This document shows, piece by piece, positions 44,651 through 53,416 of a stretch of DNA of 64,000 nucleotides (the first letter of the stretch is position 1; the number at the start of each line of letters is the position of its first letter). The notes beneath the pieces were generated by a model that worked only from the letters and a program-made list of their open reading frames with translations, was not told the DNA's origin and ran no database searches. The translations under genes and the position numbers were made by a program. The DNA comes from Balneola sp. MJW-20 (GTDB taxonomy: Bacteria > Bacteroidota > Rhodothermia > Balneolales > Balneolaceae). The stretch is from positions 351,428 to 415,427 of the forward strand of contig NZ_JBFNXW010000002.1 in assembly GCF_040811775.1 (NCBI RefSeq), read 5' to 3'.

Positions 44651-45100
44651 CTAACCAAGGCTTGTCTCAATGGAGATATCGCTTAGCAGTGTACGGTGTA
44701 CAGGACATTTTTTGGAGATATCGATCAGCCGGTCCAGCTGCTTCTGATCCAGATCGCCTTTAATAATGATCTCTTTTTCGATCACATCCATTCTGGATTT
44801 TGGATCTTTACAATTCTTACAGTCTTCAACATGCTTTTTATTATGTCTTAGTTCTACAAAAATATCACCCAGTTCCCAGCCTTTGTGACCGGCATACATT
44901 TTCATGGTCATAACCGTACAGGAACCCAATGCCATCAGGAGATAGTCATAAGGATCCGGTCCAAGATCCTGCCCATTTGGTACATCCATAGGTTCATCAG
45001 CCGTAAGTTCATGTCTGCCGGCAGTTAGTGTGGTTTTTAAGGGCTCGCCTTTTGGGAGGTGTACATGTACAATCTTGTTGCTTTCTGAATTATCTGACAT
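44651..45100 (-). CDS. OsmC-family organic hydroperoxide reductase
   Basis: The 149-residue protein has the two catalytic cysteines of OsmC/Ohr proteins, C61 (GSCTVMTMKMYAGHKGW) and C132 (SKKCPVHRTL). It reduces organic peroxides in the cytosol. The segment CKNCKDPK adds two further Cys between the active ones, not typical of all family members. It stands alone; a redox regulator is not visible nearby. Confidence 0.92.
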   Translation of the reverse strand: MSDNSESNKIVHVHLPKGEPLKTTLTAGRHELTADEPMDVPNGQDLGPDPYDYLLMALGSCTVMTMKMYAGHKGWELGDIFVELRHNKKHVEDCKNCKDPKSRMDVIEKEIIIKGDLDQKQLDRLIDISKKCPVHRTLLSDISIETSLG

Positions 45101-45299
45101 AACTGGATATTGGTTAGTGGATAGAATAAATGTAATAAAAGGATCATACAGAATTCGACTTTCAGGTAGATGAGCTTATGAAAGATAATCCGAAGATCAG
45201 TCCGCTGAATCGTTATTAAATATCCTCCAGGGCATCGAAAAGCCCGAAATATTAGCGCTATATAGAATAATCAGGGCAGAAATGACTACTAGTATAGGT

Positions 45300-45824
45300 C
45301 TACAAGTACTTCTCATTTAGTACGTTAAGGTGGTGCAACTCGTGGCCGGCGATAATGAAAGGAAAGGACCGGACCGTAAAATCATAGCCGCTGGCATTAC
45401 CGCTCAGGCTTAGCATTTCCTTCGTCATGTTTTGAAATAGATGGATACTCGAGATCCGTACAGCAAGGTATTCATTCCCCAGATTTTTTAAGGTGCGGCT
45501 GTTATAGTTGGAATACTTTACATAATCATCCTGATCCATGCCGGGGAGAGGAGAAGGGTCACGTCTCGACATTGCCAGCGCGCGATATACAAAGACCCGC
45601 TCGGTTTCGATCAGGTGCCCCACGATCTGTTTTATTGACCATTTTCCTTCTTCATACACTTCAAAGGCCTTATCACCGGGTATGGTATTAATAAAGGTGT
45701 AGAACTCGTGCATCTGCCGGTTCAGTGTATTGATGATGTTCTCTTTGGGTACCAGCTGTACGTAGTTACCGTAATAGTGAGCATATTCATCCTGGGTAGG
45801 AAATTCATTATCCCAAACTGACAT
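45300..45824 (-). CDS. DinB-family protein
   Basis: The 174-residue cytosolic protein has the DinB/YfiT helical-bundle pattern: WSIKQIVGHLIETERVFVYRALA with a first His and HELHHLNVLNEKYL at the C-terminus with the other metal His. The fold usually binds Ni or Zn and takes part in thiol-dependent detoxification; here no specific substrate is known. A second unrelated DinB protein is at 55755. Confidence 0.87.
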   Translation of the reverse strand: MSVWDNEFPTQDEYAHYYGNYVQLVPKENIINTLNRQMHEFYTFINTIPGDKAFEVYEEGKWSIKQIVGHLIETERVFVYRALAMSRRDPSPLPGMDQDDYVKYSNYNSRTLKNLGNEYLAVRISSIHLFQNMTKEMLSLSGNASGYDFTVRSFPFIIAGHELHHLNVLNEKYL

Positions 45825-46018
45825 AATAGTAGCCTTTTGAATTAGGTTTGTCAGAGTATATATAAATCATAACAAAATTGGATGTTGAGATTTGTTAAGG
45901 TTCGTGTGTTAATCTAACTGAGATGATTCATTTATATCCCAGAACAATTATTTATCTTAGGCATTCTTGCAAAGGATTCTCGATCATGAATATTAGAGTT
46001 TCCTTTTCAACAAAATAT

Positions 46019-46026
46019 TATATTTG
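46019..46026 (+). promoter_or_regulatory. Promoter -7 box for the persulfide-dioxygenase gene
   Basis: TATATTTG fits TAnnTTTG exactly; a TTT(C) about 18 nt upstream (45999-46001) would be a weak -33 box. The predicted start site leaves about a 28-nt leader before the ATG at 46061. Confidence 0.45.
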
Positions 46027-46060
46027 CACAGCTTAATAATAACCCGACTTTAGATATTCT

Positions 46061-47491
46061 ATGTTCTTTCAGCAGATCTTTGAAGATAAACTCGCACAAT
46101 ATGCCTACCTCATCGGATGTCAGGCTACAGGAGAAGCCATCGTAATAGATCCGATGCGAGATATCGCCCGATACGAAAAGCTGGCTGCAGACAATAAACT
46201 AAAGATTGTTGCTGCCGCCGACACTCATATTCATGCAGATTACCTGACAGGTTTACGAGAGTTTGCTGAAAAAGGAGTGAAGGCTATTGCTTCAGATGAA
46301 GGAGGGAATGACTGGAGATATGAGTGGTTGCTGGATAGTGATTATGATCATATGCTATTGAAGGACGGGGATACTTTTAAGATCGGTAATATCGAATTTA
46401 AAGCTGTTCATTCACCGGGACATACTCCCGAGCATTTGAGTTACCTGGTTACTGACGGAGCAACCACCGACCAACCCATGGGTATCCTGTCCGGAGATTT
46501 TGTTTTTGTAGGTGATGTCGGCCGACCCGATCTGCTTGAAACAGCAGCAGGACAAAAAGGGGTTATGGAGAGTTCTGCCAAGGTCATGTATGAATCACTA
46601 AAGATCTTCAATGACCTTCCGGAATATCTTCAGTTATGGCCGGGACACGGAGCTGGATCCGCTTGTGGAAAAGCATTAGGAGCTGTTCCGGAATCTACGG
46701 TGGGATATGAGCAAAGGTTTAATCAGTCGATCCGGGCAGCTATTACTGAAGATGATTTTGTTGATTTCATCCTGAGCGGGCAGCCTGAACCTCCATTGTA
46801 TTTTGCACGAATGAAAAGAGATAACCGTCAGGGACCACCGGTATTGGGCCATCTTCCAACACCCGGGCGATTAACGGTACAGGCTATCATTGGGCAGGTT
46901 CGTATATCTAATGCAGTGATTCTGGATACACGAGATAAGGAATCATTTATGGCCAAGCACATTCATGGTTCTCTGTTATCTCCGCTAAATAAACAGTTTA
47001 ATACCGTAGCCGGATCCTATATCCGGGAAGATGAAAAGATCTTTCTGATCGTTGACGAAGACAGACTGGAAGAAGCAGTTACAGACCTCATCAGGATCGG
47101 ACTCGATAATATTGAGGCCTATGCTACTCCTCAGGACCTCGAAGCTTTTGAAGATGCAGGAGGAGAGTTGTTTCGTACAGATACTATTAAATTCAGCGAT
47201 GTGGATGACAAGCTGAAGAATAAGGAAGCATATTTACTGGATGTCCGGAAACTATCTGAATATGAGGAGGGAGCTCATCCCGATTCACTGAATATTGCGC
47301 ATACCCGACTTTTAGATCGCATGGATGAAGTACCAACCGATAAACCTGTATTGGTTTCCTGCAAATCAGGAGCCCGTTCGGCAGTAGCCGCTGCATTACT
47401 TGAGCGGGCAGAATTTGTGGTTAAATACGTTGATGATCACGTAGAACCATGGCTTAAAAAGCACGGCTGGGATCAGGTCAGTTCCTCATAA
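46061..47491 (+). CDS. Persulfide-dioxygenase / rhodanese fusion (CstB/PRF-like)
   Basis: The 476-residue protein is an MBL-fold hydrolase (about 1-240) fused to two rhodanese domains (about 260-355 and 375-476). The metal-binding residues H56, H58, D60 (THIHAD), H121 (HTPEH) and D152 (GDVGRPD) fit mono-iron persulfide dioxygenases of the ETHE1/CstB group; the residue after D60 is Tyr, not the His of dinuclear MBL enzymes. The C-terminal rhodanese has the catalytic C434 (SCKSGAR), while the first rhodanese has no cysteine in its loop and is probably structural. It detoxifies sulfide-derived persulfide in the cytosol. The stop overlaps the tag gene convergently by 19 nt. Confidence 0.9.
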   Translation: MFFQQIFEDKLAQYAYLIGCQATGEAIVIDPMRDIARYEKLAADNKLKIVAAADTHIHADYLTGLREFAEKGVKAIASDEGGNDWRYEWLLDSDYDHMLLKDGDTFKIGNIEFKAVHSPGHTPEHLSYLVTDGATTDQPMGILSGDFVFVGDVGRPDLLETAAGQKGVMESSAKVMYESLKIFNDLPEYLQLWPGHGAGSACGKALGAVPESTVGYEQRFNQSIRAAITEDDFVDFILSGQPEPPLYFARMKRDNRQGPPVLGHLPTPGRLTVQAIIGQVRISNAVILDTRDKESFMAKHIHGSLLSPLNKQFNTVAGSYIREDEKIFLIVDEDRLEEAVTDLIRIGLDNIEAYATPQDLEAFEDAGGELFRTDTIKFSDVDDKLKNKEAYLLDVRKLSEYEEGAHPDSLNIAHTRLLDRMDEVPTDKPVLVSCKSGARSAVAAALLERAEFVVKYVDDHVEPWLKKHGWDQVSSS

Positions 47492-48045
47492 CGAAAGCAG
47501 TCGATCGTGTGGTCATTGACGATTCCACAGGCTTGCAGATAGGCATAGATTATAGTGGATCCTACAAACCGAAAACCTCTTTTCTTGAGATCCTTTGAGA
47601 TCTGATCAGATAATTGGGTACTGGCCGGAAGGTCTTTTATGGAGGCAGGATGGTTAACCAATACTTTCTGTCCGGTGAAGCTCCATATATAATTATCAAA
47701 TGAACCATACTGCTCCTGCACCTTCAAAAAAGCCTGTGCATTTGTGACCGTAGATTCCACTTTTAAACGGTTTCGTATGATCCCGGGATCTTGCAGAAGG
47801 CGTTCGATGGTTTCTGAAGTGAATCCCGCTACTATTTCCGGATCAAAACCGGCAAACAGCCGGCGATAATGATCTCTTTTCTTTAAAACGGTGGCCCAGC
47901 TTAAACCGGCCTGTGCACCTTCAAGCGTGATAAATTCAAAATGAACCTTATCATCATGAACTGGAACACCCCATTCCATATCATGATAGGCAACATAGCT
48001 TTCTGATTGTCCATCCGCCCATTCACATCTGGAGATCGGATTCAT
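47473..48045 (-). CDS. tag: DNA-3-methyladenine glycosylase I
   Basis: Tag removes 3-methyladenine from alkylated DNA. The 190-residue protein begins with the zinc-binding pattern RCEWADGQSESYVAYHDMEWG (split here at its His) followed by VPVHDD and FEFITLEGAQAGLSWATVL, the base-binding pocket. The C-terminal zinc ligand region is DHTIDCF. Length fits the family. It is constitutive in many bacteria and no adaptive-response gene is nearby. It is divergent from ppc. Confidence 0.93.
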   Translation of the reverse strand: MNPISRCEWADGQSESYVAYHDMEWGVPVHDDKVHFEFITLEGAQAGLSWATVLKKRDHYRRLFAGFDPEIVAGFTSETIERLLQDPGIIRNRLKVESTVTNAQAFLKVQEQYGSFDNYIWSFTGQKVLVNHPASIKDLPASTQLSDQISKDLKKRGFRFVGSTIIYAYLQACGIVNDHTIDCFRYEELT

Positions 48046-48089
48046 ATTTTACCAATTGGATTCATCTTTAGAAAATAAATAACGCTTTG

Positions 48090-48114
48090 GTTATTATAGA
48101 CCTAAAATAATAAC
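48090..48114. promoter_or_regulatory. Inverted repeat between tag and ppc
   Basis: GTTATTAT (48090-48097) and ATAATAAC (48107-48114) are perfect 8-bp arms with a 9-nt centre. It lies 23 nt upstream of the ppc start and about 45 nt upstream of tag, so either promoter could be affected. Confidence 0.5.
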
Positions 48115-48136
48115 ATATTCATCAACACCATCATAT

Positions 48137-50932
48137 ATGTCTTTAACCGAACAGGTAAAAGAATTTGCCGCTAATAGTGGTATCAGTCAAAGCCTTAGTG
48201 ACCGGATCATTCAGCTCACGGCTATTCTCGAAAAGATCACGGAAGAAAAATACGGACAAGAATTTATTAACAGGATGGGGATTCTGCCGGGACTGGCCAG
48301 GAAGGCACTGGATGAAGGCGATCAGTCAGCACTGAAAACGGCTTCGGACGAGATACAGGCAATGTCTCTTGGTGAGATCAGAGACCTGCTTAAAACCTAT
48401 ACCACCTATTTTCATCTGGTCAATTCACTGGAGCAACATGAGATTTCCCGTATCAACCACAGGAGAGAGTTTGATGAAACCAAAGAAGAGCCAAGGAAGG
48501 AAAGTATAGCACAGGCAGTTTATGAGCTTAAAAAAGCCGGCTATAGTCTGGATGAAGCTATCGGGATATTTGAGAGGATGAATATTGAGCCAACGATCAC
48601 CGCTCATCCTACAGAAGCCCGCCGGCGCAGTATTCTTACCAAGCAACAGGCAATTTCTGCCAAACTGGATGCTTTAGCCTCTGGCGACCTGACACCTGAT
48701 CAGGCAGAAGAAATGTACCTGGATATTATCAACCAGCTGAACCTGTGGTGGGATACGGATGAGATCCGGTCCGAAAGACTCACGGTTGAAGATGAAGTGG
48801 AAAACGGCTTATTCTATTTTACTCACTCTATCTGGGATACGATCCCGACCCTGTACCGTGATCTGCGACAGGCCTTCATGACTTATTACGGATCAGTTCC
48901 TGAATTACCGGTGGTGATCCGATACCGATCTTGGATCGGAAGTGACAGAGACGGGAATCCAAATGTGACTTCGAGTGTGACCTGGAAAACAGTCTTAGAA
49001 CAGCGCAGAACGGTTTTCGATCTGTATCTGAGAGACCTTAATGAACTTCGTAGATATCTGAGTATATCTGATAAGCAGGTAGAAATAACTGAAGATCTTG
49101 AAAGATCTTTAGAGATAGACCGGGAAGAGGCCCCGATATCTGACAGGTATCATAGAAGATACAAGAATGAGATCCTCAGAAGAAAGATCACTCATATGAT
49201 GATCAGGATCGAAGATCAGAAACAAGCGCTGGAAAGACCCAAAGAAGAACTGCTAAGACAATCTTCGCAATACGATTTGAATAAGCTGATTCGTGATCTG
49301 AACCTGATCAGAGATTGCCTGATCCATAACGATCTTGGCGGTTTACTGCAGCAAGGACCCTTTTTTGAATTAATGGTCAGGGCCAGAACATTCGGGATGC
49401 ATCTTAGCGCATTAGACGTCCGGCAGCATAGTCGTTTACATGAGGAAACAGTACATGAATTATTGCAAAAGGCAGGAGTGGCTGAGGATTACGCTTCCTT
49501 GAATGAAGAGGAAAAGATCACTCTTCTGAGAACGGAACTGAAGAATCCCCGACCCTTAAGCCCGTTGAACGCGGAACATAGTTCAACGGCTGAGAGAGTG
49601 CTTGGGGTATTTCTTGAGATCCGGGATATGTTCACGTTGGACAAGAATTTCTTTGGCAGTTATATCATAAGCATGACTCACGGAATCAGTGATATACTGG
49701 AAGTCATGTTACTTGCAAAAGAAACTGGTCTGTGGACCTATGAAAATGGGGAGATCAGTTGTGAACTGGATATTGTACCACTCTTTGAAACCATTGAAGA
49801 CCTGGAGAACAGTGCCGGTTTAATGGAAAAGATCTACGAAGATCCATTTACATCAGCACAGATCAAAGCAAGAGGTAATTTTCAGGAGATCATGCTGGGC
49901 TATTCAGACAGTAATAAAGATGGGGGGTACTGGATGGCTAACTGGGCACTGGATAAAGCACAGTATCAGCTGGGCAAAGTATGCCGGAAGCATAATGTAG
50001 ATTTTAGGTTATTCCACGGACGCGGGGGTACGGTTGGAAGAGGAGGAGGACAGTCGAGTAAGGCGATTCTTGCCATGCCGGCAATATCGAACAACGGTAA
50101 GATCCGGTTTACAGAGCAGGGTGAAGTGATCTCATTCAGATATTCACTTACAGGAATCACGCACCGGCACCTGGAGCAGATTGTAAATGCCATGGCAATG
50201 GTTACCATGCAACCGGGAGATGGTGAGCATAACCTGAAAGGAGACCATGAGAAAAATATTATGGAGGACCTCGCAGAAAAAAGTATGAAGACCTATAGGG
50301 GACTGATAGATGACAAGGATTTCTGGGGTTGGTATATGGGTACAACTCCTATTGAATATATAGGTAAACTTCCTATCGCATCCCGACCAGTCTCCAGAGG
50401 AAGCACCGGTGAGATGAACTTCGATAGTCTCAGGGCGATTCCCTGGGTATTTGCCTGGACCCAGCTCAGATACAATATTCCGGGCTGGTATGGTATTGGT
50501 ACCGCCATTGAAGAAACAATAAGTGAACATTCAGATGCACTGGATACCATGAAAAAATGGTTCAACGACTGGCCTTTTTTCAAGACCGTATTAAATAATG
50601 CCCAAAGAGAAATGGCCAGAACTCACCTGGCTACAGCCAAGCTTTATGAGCGCTCAGAAACTTTAACATTTCACGATCATATCGTAAGTGAATTCAAGCG
50701 TACAGAAAAATGGATCCTGGAAATTACGGGTACGGATAACATCCTGGATCATAACCCTGTAATCCAAAATTCAATTGCTTTCAGAAATCCATTTACCTAT
50801 CCTTTAAATATAGTTCAGTCCGATCTGCTGAGAGATAATGGTAAAGAAAGGGGGGCAGATGAAAAAACAATGACAGAACTTATGTTCCTGAATATAAATG
50901 GGATAGCAGCAGCCATGCAGAGTACGGGGTAG
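48137..50932 (+). CDS. ppc: Phosphoenolpyruvate carboxylase
   Basis: PEPC carboxylates PEP to oxaloacetate to refill the TCA cycle. The 931-residue chain has catalytic His in TAHPTEARRRS (about residue 157), the Lys of SDSNKDGG, the mobile-loop RGGTVGRGGG and the GxxR-type C-terminus with FRNPFTYPLN. Length is close to the bacterial norm of 880-930. The next gene, ilvE, begins 69 nt later (or 3 nt later from its TTG). It likely shares the transcript with ilvE and crcB. Confidence 0.96.
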   Translation: MSLTEQVKEFAANSGISQSLSDRIIQLTAILEKITEEKYGQEFINRMGILPGLARKALDEGDQSALKTASDEIQAMSLGEIRDLLKTYTTYFHLVNSLEQHEISRINHRREFDETKEEPRKESIAQAVYELKKAGYSLDEAIGIFERMNIEPTITAHPTEARRRSILTKQQAISAKLDALASGDLTPDQAEEMYLDIINQLNLWWDTDEIRSERLTVEDEVENGLFYFTHSIWDTIPTLYRDLRQAFMTYYGSVPELPVVIRYRSWIGSDRDGNPNVTSSVTWKTVLEQRRTVFDLYLRDLNELRRYLSISDKQVEITEDLERSLEIDREEAPISDRYHRRYKNEILRRKITHMMIRIEDQKQALERPKEELLRQSSQYDLNKLIRDLNLIRDCLIHNDLGGLLQQGPFFELMVRARTFGMHLSALDVRQHSRLHEETVHELLQKAGVAEDYASLNEEEKITLLRTELKNPRPLSPLNAEHSSTAERVLGVFLEIRDMFTLDKNFFGSYIISMTHGISDILEVMLLAKETGLWTYENGEISCELDIVPLFETIEDLENSAGLMEKIYEDPFTSAQIKARGNFQEIMLGYSDSNKDGGYWMANWALDKAQYQLGKVCRKHNVDFRLFHGRGGTVGRGGGQSSKAILAMPAISNNGKIRFTEQGEVISFRYSLTGITHRHLEQIVNAMAMVTMQPGDGEHNLKGDHEKNIMEDLAEKSMKTYRGLIDDKDFWGWYMGTTPIEYIGKLPIASRPVSRGSTGEMNFDSLRAIPWVFAWTQLRYNIPGWYGIGTAIEETISEHSDALDTMKKWFNDWPFFKTVLNNAQREMARTHLATAKLYERSETLTFHDHIVSEFKRTEKWILEITGTDNILDHNPVIQNSIAFRNPFTYPLNIVQSDLLRDNGKERGADEKTMTELMFLNINGIAAAMQSTG

Positions 50933-51001
50933 TGGTTGCCGGAAGGATCTGATAACAAAAGTTATCATAATATTTTCATAAAAAGACCTTATTTTTATGC
51001 C

Positions 51002-52093
51002 ATGATGAATGAAGCTATGACAAATACCGATATGCAGATCAATCTAACCGATAACAGCAGAATTCACGAGGTAGATTTTAATGATCTGCAGTTTGGAAAG
51101 ATCTTCTCCGACCACATGTTTGAGTGCCATTATGAGGATGGGGCATGGAATAAACCGGAGATCAATCCCTATGGACCGATTGAGGTCACACCGGCTATGA
51201 ATGCACTTCATTATGCGCAGACTGTGTTTGAAGGAATGAAAGCATTTTATAAAGACGAGAACACGATCAATATCTTTCGTCCGGAGGTTCATCATCAAAG
51301 ATTTAATAATTCCTGCCGCAGAGTATGTATTCCTGAGACCTCATATGAAATGTTCATTTCCGCTCTGGATAACCTGATCCGATTGGATCATCAGTGGGTG
51401 CCTAAAAAGCCCGGTACAGCCTTATACATACGTCCGTTTATCTTTGCTTCTGACGATCTCCTGGCAGCGAGAGTTTCAGATAAATACAGCTATTATATTA
51501 TCACTTCACCGGTTGGAGCCTATTACAAAGAAGGATTCAAACCGGTTAAACTCACAACCCCGAACGGATACGTCAGAGCAGTAAATGGGGGAACCGGCGA
51601 AGCTAAAACAGGAGGTAACTATGCTGCCAGTTTTCTGCCAGCCCGAAAAGCACAGCAAAACGGTTATACTCAGGTACTCTGGCTCGATGCCATTGAAAAT
51701 AAGTATATAGAGGAAGTGGGGACCATGAATATCCATTTTCTTATTGGGGATACATTGGTAACCCCAGCCTTAACCGGATCTATTCTGCCCGGGGTGACTC
51801 GAAGATCTGTGATCCAGCTTGCCAGGGAATGGGGACTGAATGTTGAAGAACGACGCATAAGTATCGATGAAGTATTTGATGCTTACGATGATGGAGACCT
51901 GAAGGAGGTATTTGGCTCAGGTACTGCGGCAGTCGTTTCACCTGTTGGACTTATCGAGCATAACGGTCGTACTATTAGGCTGGATCAGGATGAGCCTGGA
52001 GAATTCACCCAACGCTGCTATGATGAGATCACTGGTATACAGTATGGCCGCATTGAAGACACCCATAATTGGGTTCATGAGGTAAAAATTTAG
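51002..52093 (+). CDS. ilvE: Branched-chain amino-acid aminotransferase
   Basis: The 363-residue PLP enzyme (fold-type IV) transfers amino groups between Glu and branched-chain 2-oxo acids. The PLP lysine lies in GGTGEAKTGGNYAAS, with the phosphate-binding SGTAAVVSPVG near the C-terminus and the substrate loop RPFIFASDD. The C-terminal length and motif order match the IlvE group of 340-360-residue forms. A longer frame with a TTG at 50936 exists, but the ATG at 51002 (or 51005) removes an unlikely N-terminal extension. It lies between ppc and crcB. Confidence 0.93.
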   Translation: MMNEAMTNTDMQINLTDNSRIHEVDFNDLQFGKIFSDHMFECHYEDGAWNKPEINPYGPIEVTPAMNALHYAQTVFEGMKAFYKDENTINIFRPEVHHQRFNNSCRRVCIPETSYEMFISALDNLIRLDHQWVPKKPGTALYIRPFIFASDDLLAARVSDKYSYYIITSPVGAYYKEGFKPVKLTTPNGYVRAVNGGTGEAKTGGNYAASFLPARKAQQNGYTQVLWLDAIENKYIEEVGTMNIHFLIGDTLVTPALTGSILPGVTRRSVIQLAREWGLNVEERRISIDEVFDAYDDGDLKEVFGSGTAAVVSPVGLIEHNGRTIRLDQDEPGEFTQRCYDEITGIQYGRIEDTHNWVHEVKI

Positions 52094-52094
52094 A

Positions 52095-52490
52095 ATGGGA
52101 TCAGTGAGTATCTGGTCTGTAATTGCAGTTGGATCCGGCGGATTTCTTGGGGCAGTCAGCCGCTACCTGATCTCTGCACTTACCACCCCTTCCTGGAATA
52201 TGCACAGCCTTCCCTACGGAACCATCACTGCAAACCTGCTGGGCTGTTTTCTGATCGGCCTGTTGGCCGGGGTTTTTCAGTTTAAAGAGTGGATGAATCC
52301 GGACCTAAGACTTTTTGTTTTCGTTGGAATTCTGGGTGGATTTACCACTTTTTCAACTTTCTCCAGCGAGTCTTTTCTGCTCTGGAAAGCTGGTGAAATT
52401 GGCCTCGCAACCTGGAATCTGATCATTCAGATCGCCGGGGGTCTTATTTTAGTATGGTCAGGTTATTTTTGCAGTAAATGGTTCAGCTAG
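52095..52490 (+). CDS. crcB: Fluoride ion channel CrcB/FluC
   Basis: The 131-residue protein with four hydrophobic helices has the FluC motifs GGFLGAVSRY (16-25), TITANLLGCFLIG (43-55) and GGFTTFSTFSSE (81-92) with the two Phe of the fluoride pore. It forms a dimeric channel that expels fluoride. It follows ilvE by 1 nt. No fluoride riboswitch lies in front because it is an internal operon gene. The end overlaps the convergent hydroxyacid dehydrogenase by 4 nt. Confidence 0.95.
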   Translation: MGSVSIWSVIAVGSGGFLGAVSRYLISALTTPSWNMHSLPYGTITANLLGCFLIGLLAGVFQFKEWMNPDLRLFVFVGILGGFTTFSTFSSESFLLWKAGEIGLATWNLIIQIAGGLILVWSGYFCSKWFS

Positions 52491-53416
52491 TAACCTTTTT
52501 TTCTGTCTACTTTGAATAAAGGATCCATTCCTGATAGGCAGCGTTTATAGTTTTCAAGTATGACCGAGGCTGCTTCCTCATCGTCGGTCAGGGCTGCAAT
52601 ATGTGGGGTGATCATGATATTAGGTCGATTCCAGAAGATATGATCCGGAGACAGAGGTTCCTTTTCAAATACATCCAGACAGGCTCCTTCGAGCTCTCTG
52701 ACATCTAATGCATAGATCAGATCCTCCTCCACGAGATGACTGCCTCTTCCCATGTTGATAAAGTAACCCGGTTTCCTGATCTGTTTGAATAGATCCAGAT
52801 TCAATATTCCCTCGGTTTCAACTGTAAGAGGGAGGGTACAGATTATAATATTGCTGTTCTCCAGAAAAGATTTTAGCTGATCCTTACCTGTATAGACCTG
52901 TACATCGGATGTATTCTTTCCGGAACGGTTCCAGCCATTTACACGGTAACCTAGTTTTGCAAAAGAACGTGCAATGGTCATTCCCATCTCACCCAGCCCC
53001 ATTACCCCGATCACGGAGTCGGACATAGGTACCGGTGAGCTGACACTCCAGTGAGCTTCTCGCTTTTGTTCTACATATCGTGCAAACTTTCTGCGGTAAG
53101 CCAGAACCGACATCAGAGCATATTCGGTCATCTGGTCTTTAAGGTCATTGGTCACTACACGGCTGAGGGCAATATCCTCATCCAATGAACCGTCATTGAG
53201 CAAATGATTCACTCCTGCACCAAGAGAGGACGCAAGCACCAGGTTTGGAAATTCGGAAAGTACATGGGCGGGGTGATTCCAGCATACTGCCATACGAACC
53301 CTTTCCTTACTGGAAACAGCTGGCCAGATATCAATGTCGATATTAGGATCCAGCTTTTGAAGCGCTGATTCTATTCCGCTGAGATCTCTCCCTGGAGCAA
53401 TAAATAATAAAGACAT
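52487..53416 (-). CDS. D-2-hydroxyacid dehydrogenase (GhrA-like)
   Basis: The 309-residue NAD(P)-dependent enzyme resembles glyoxylate/hydroxypyruvate reductase A: MGLGEMGMTIARSFAKLGYRV (Rossmann GxGxxG variant), INMGRGSHLVEEDLIYAL (conserved Arg) and the C-terminal His in ITPHIAAL. It reduces 2-oxo acids such as glyoxylate. It follows umuC with no gap between its start and the umuC stop, an unusual partner for an SOS-type pair, so the operon may be constitutive at this end. Confidence 0.9.
   Translation of the reverse strand: MSLLFIAPGRDLSGIESALQKLDPNIDIDIWPAVSSKERVRMAVCWNHPAHVLSEFPNLVLASSLGAGVNHLLNDGSLDEDIALSRVVTNDLKDQMTEYALMSVLAYRRKFARYVEQKREAHWSVSSPVPMSDSVIGVMGLGEMGMTIARSFAKLGYRVNGWNRSGKNTSDVQVYTGKDQLKSFLENSNIIICTLPLTVETEGILNLDLFKQIRKPGYFINMGRGSHLVEEDLIYALDVRELEGACLDVFEKEPLSPDHIFWNRPNIMITPHIAALTDDEEAASVILENYKRCLSGMDPLFKVDRKKGY

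Noticed and set aside
52040..52094. Fluoride riboswitch before crcB
   Set aside because: crcB starts 1 nt after ilvE, leaving no leader for an aptamer.
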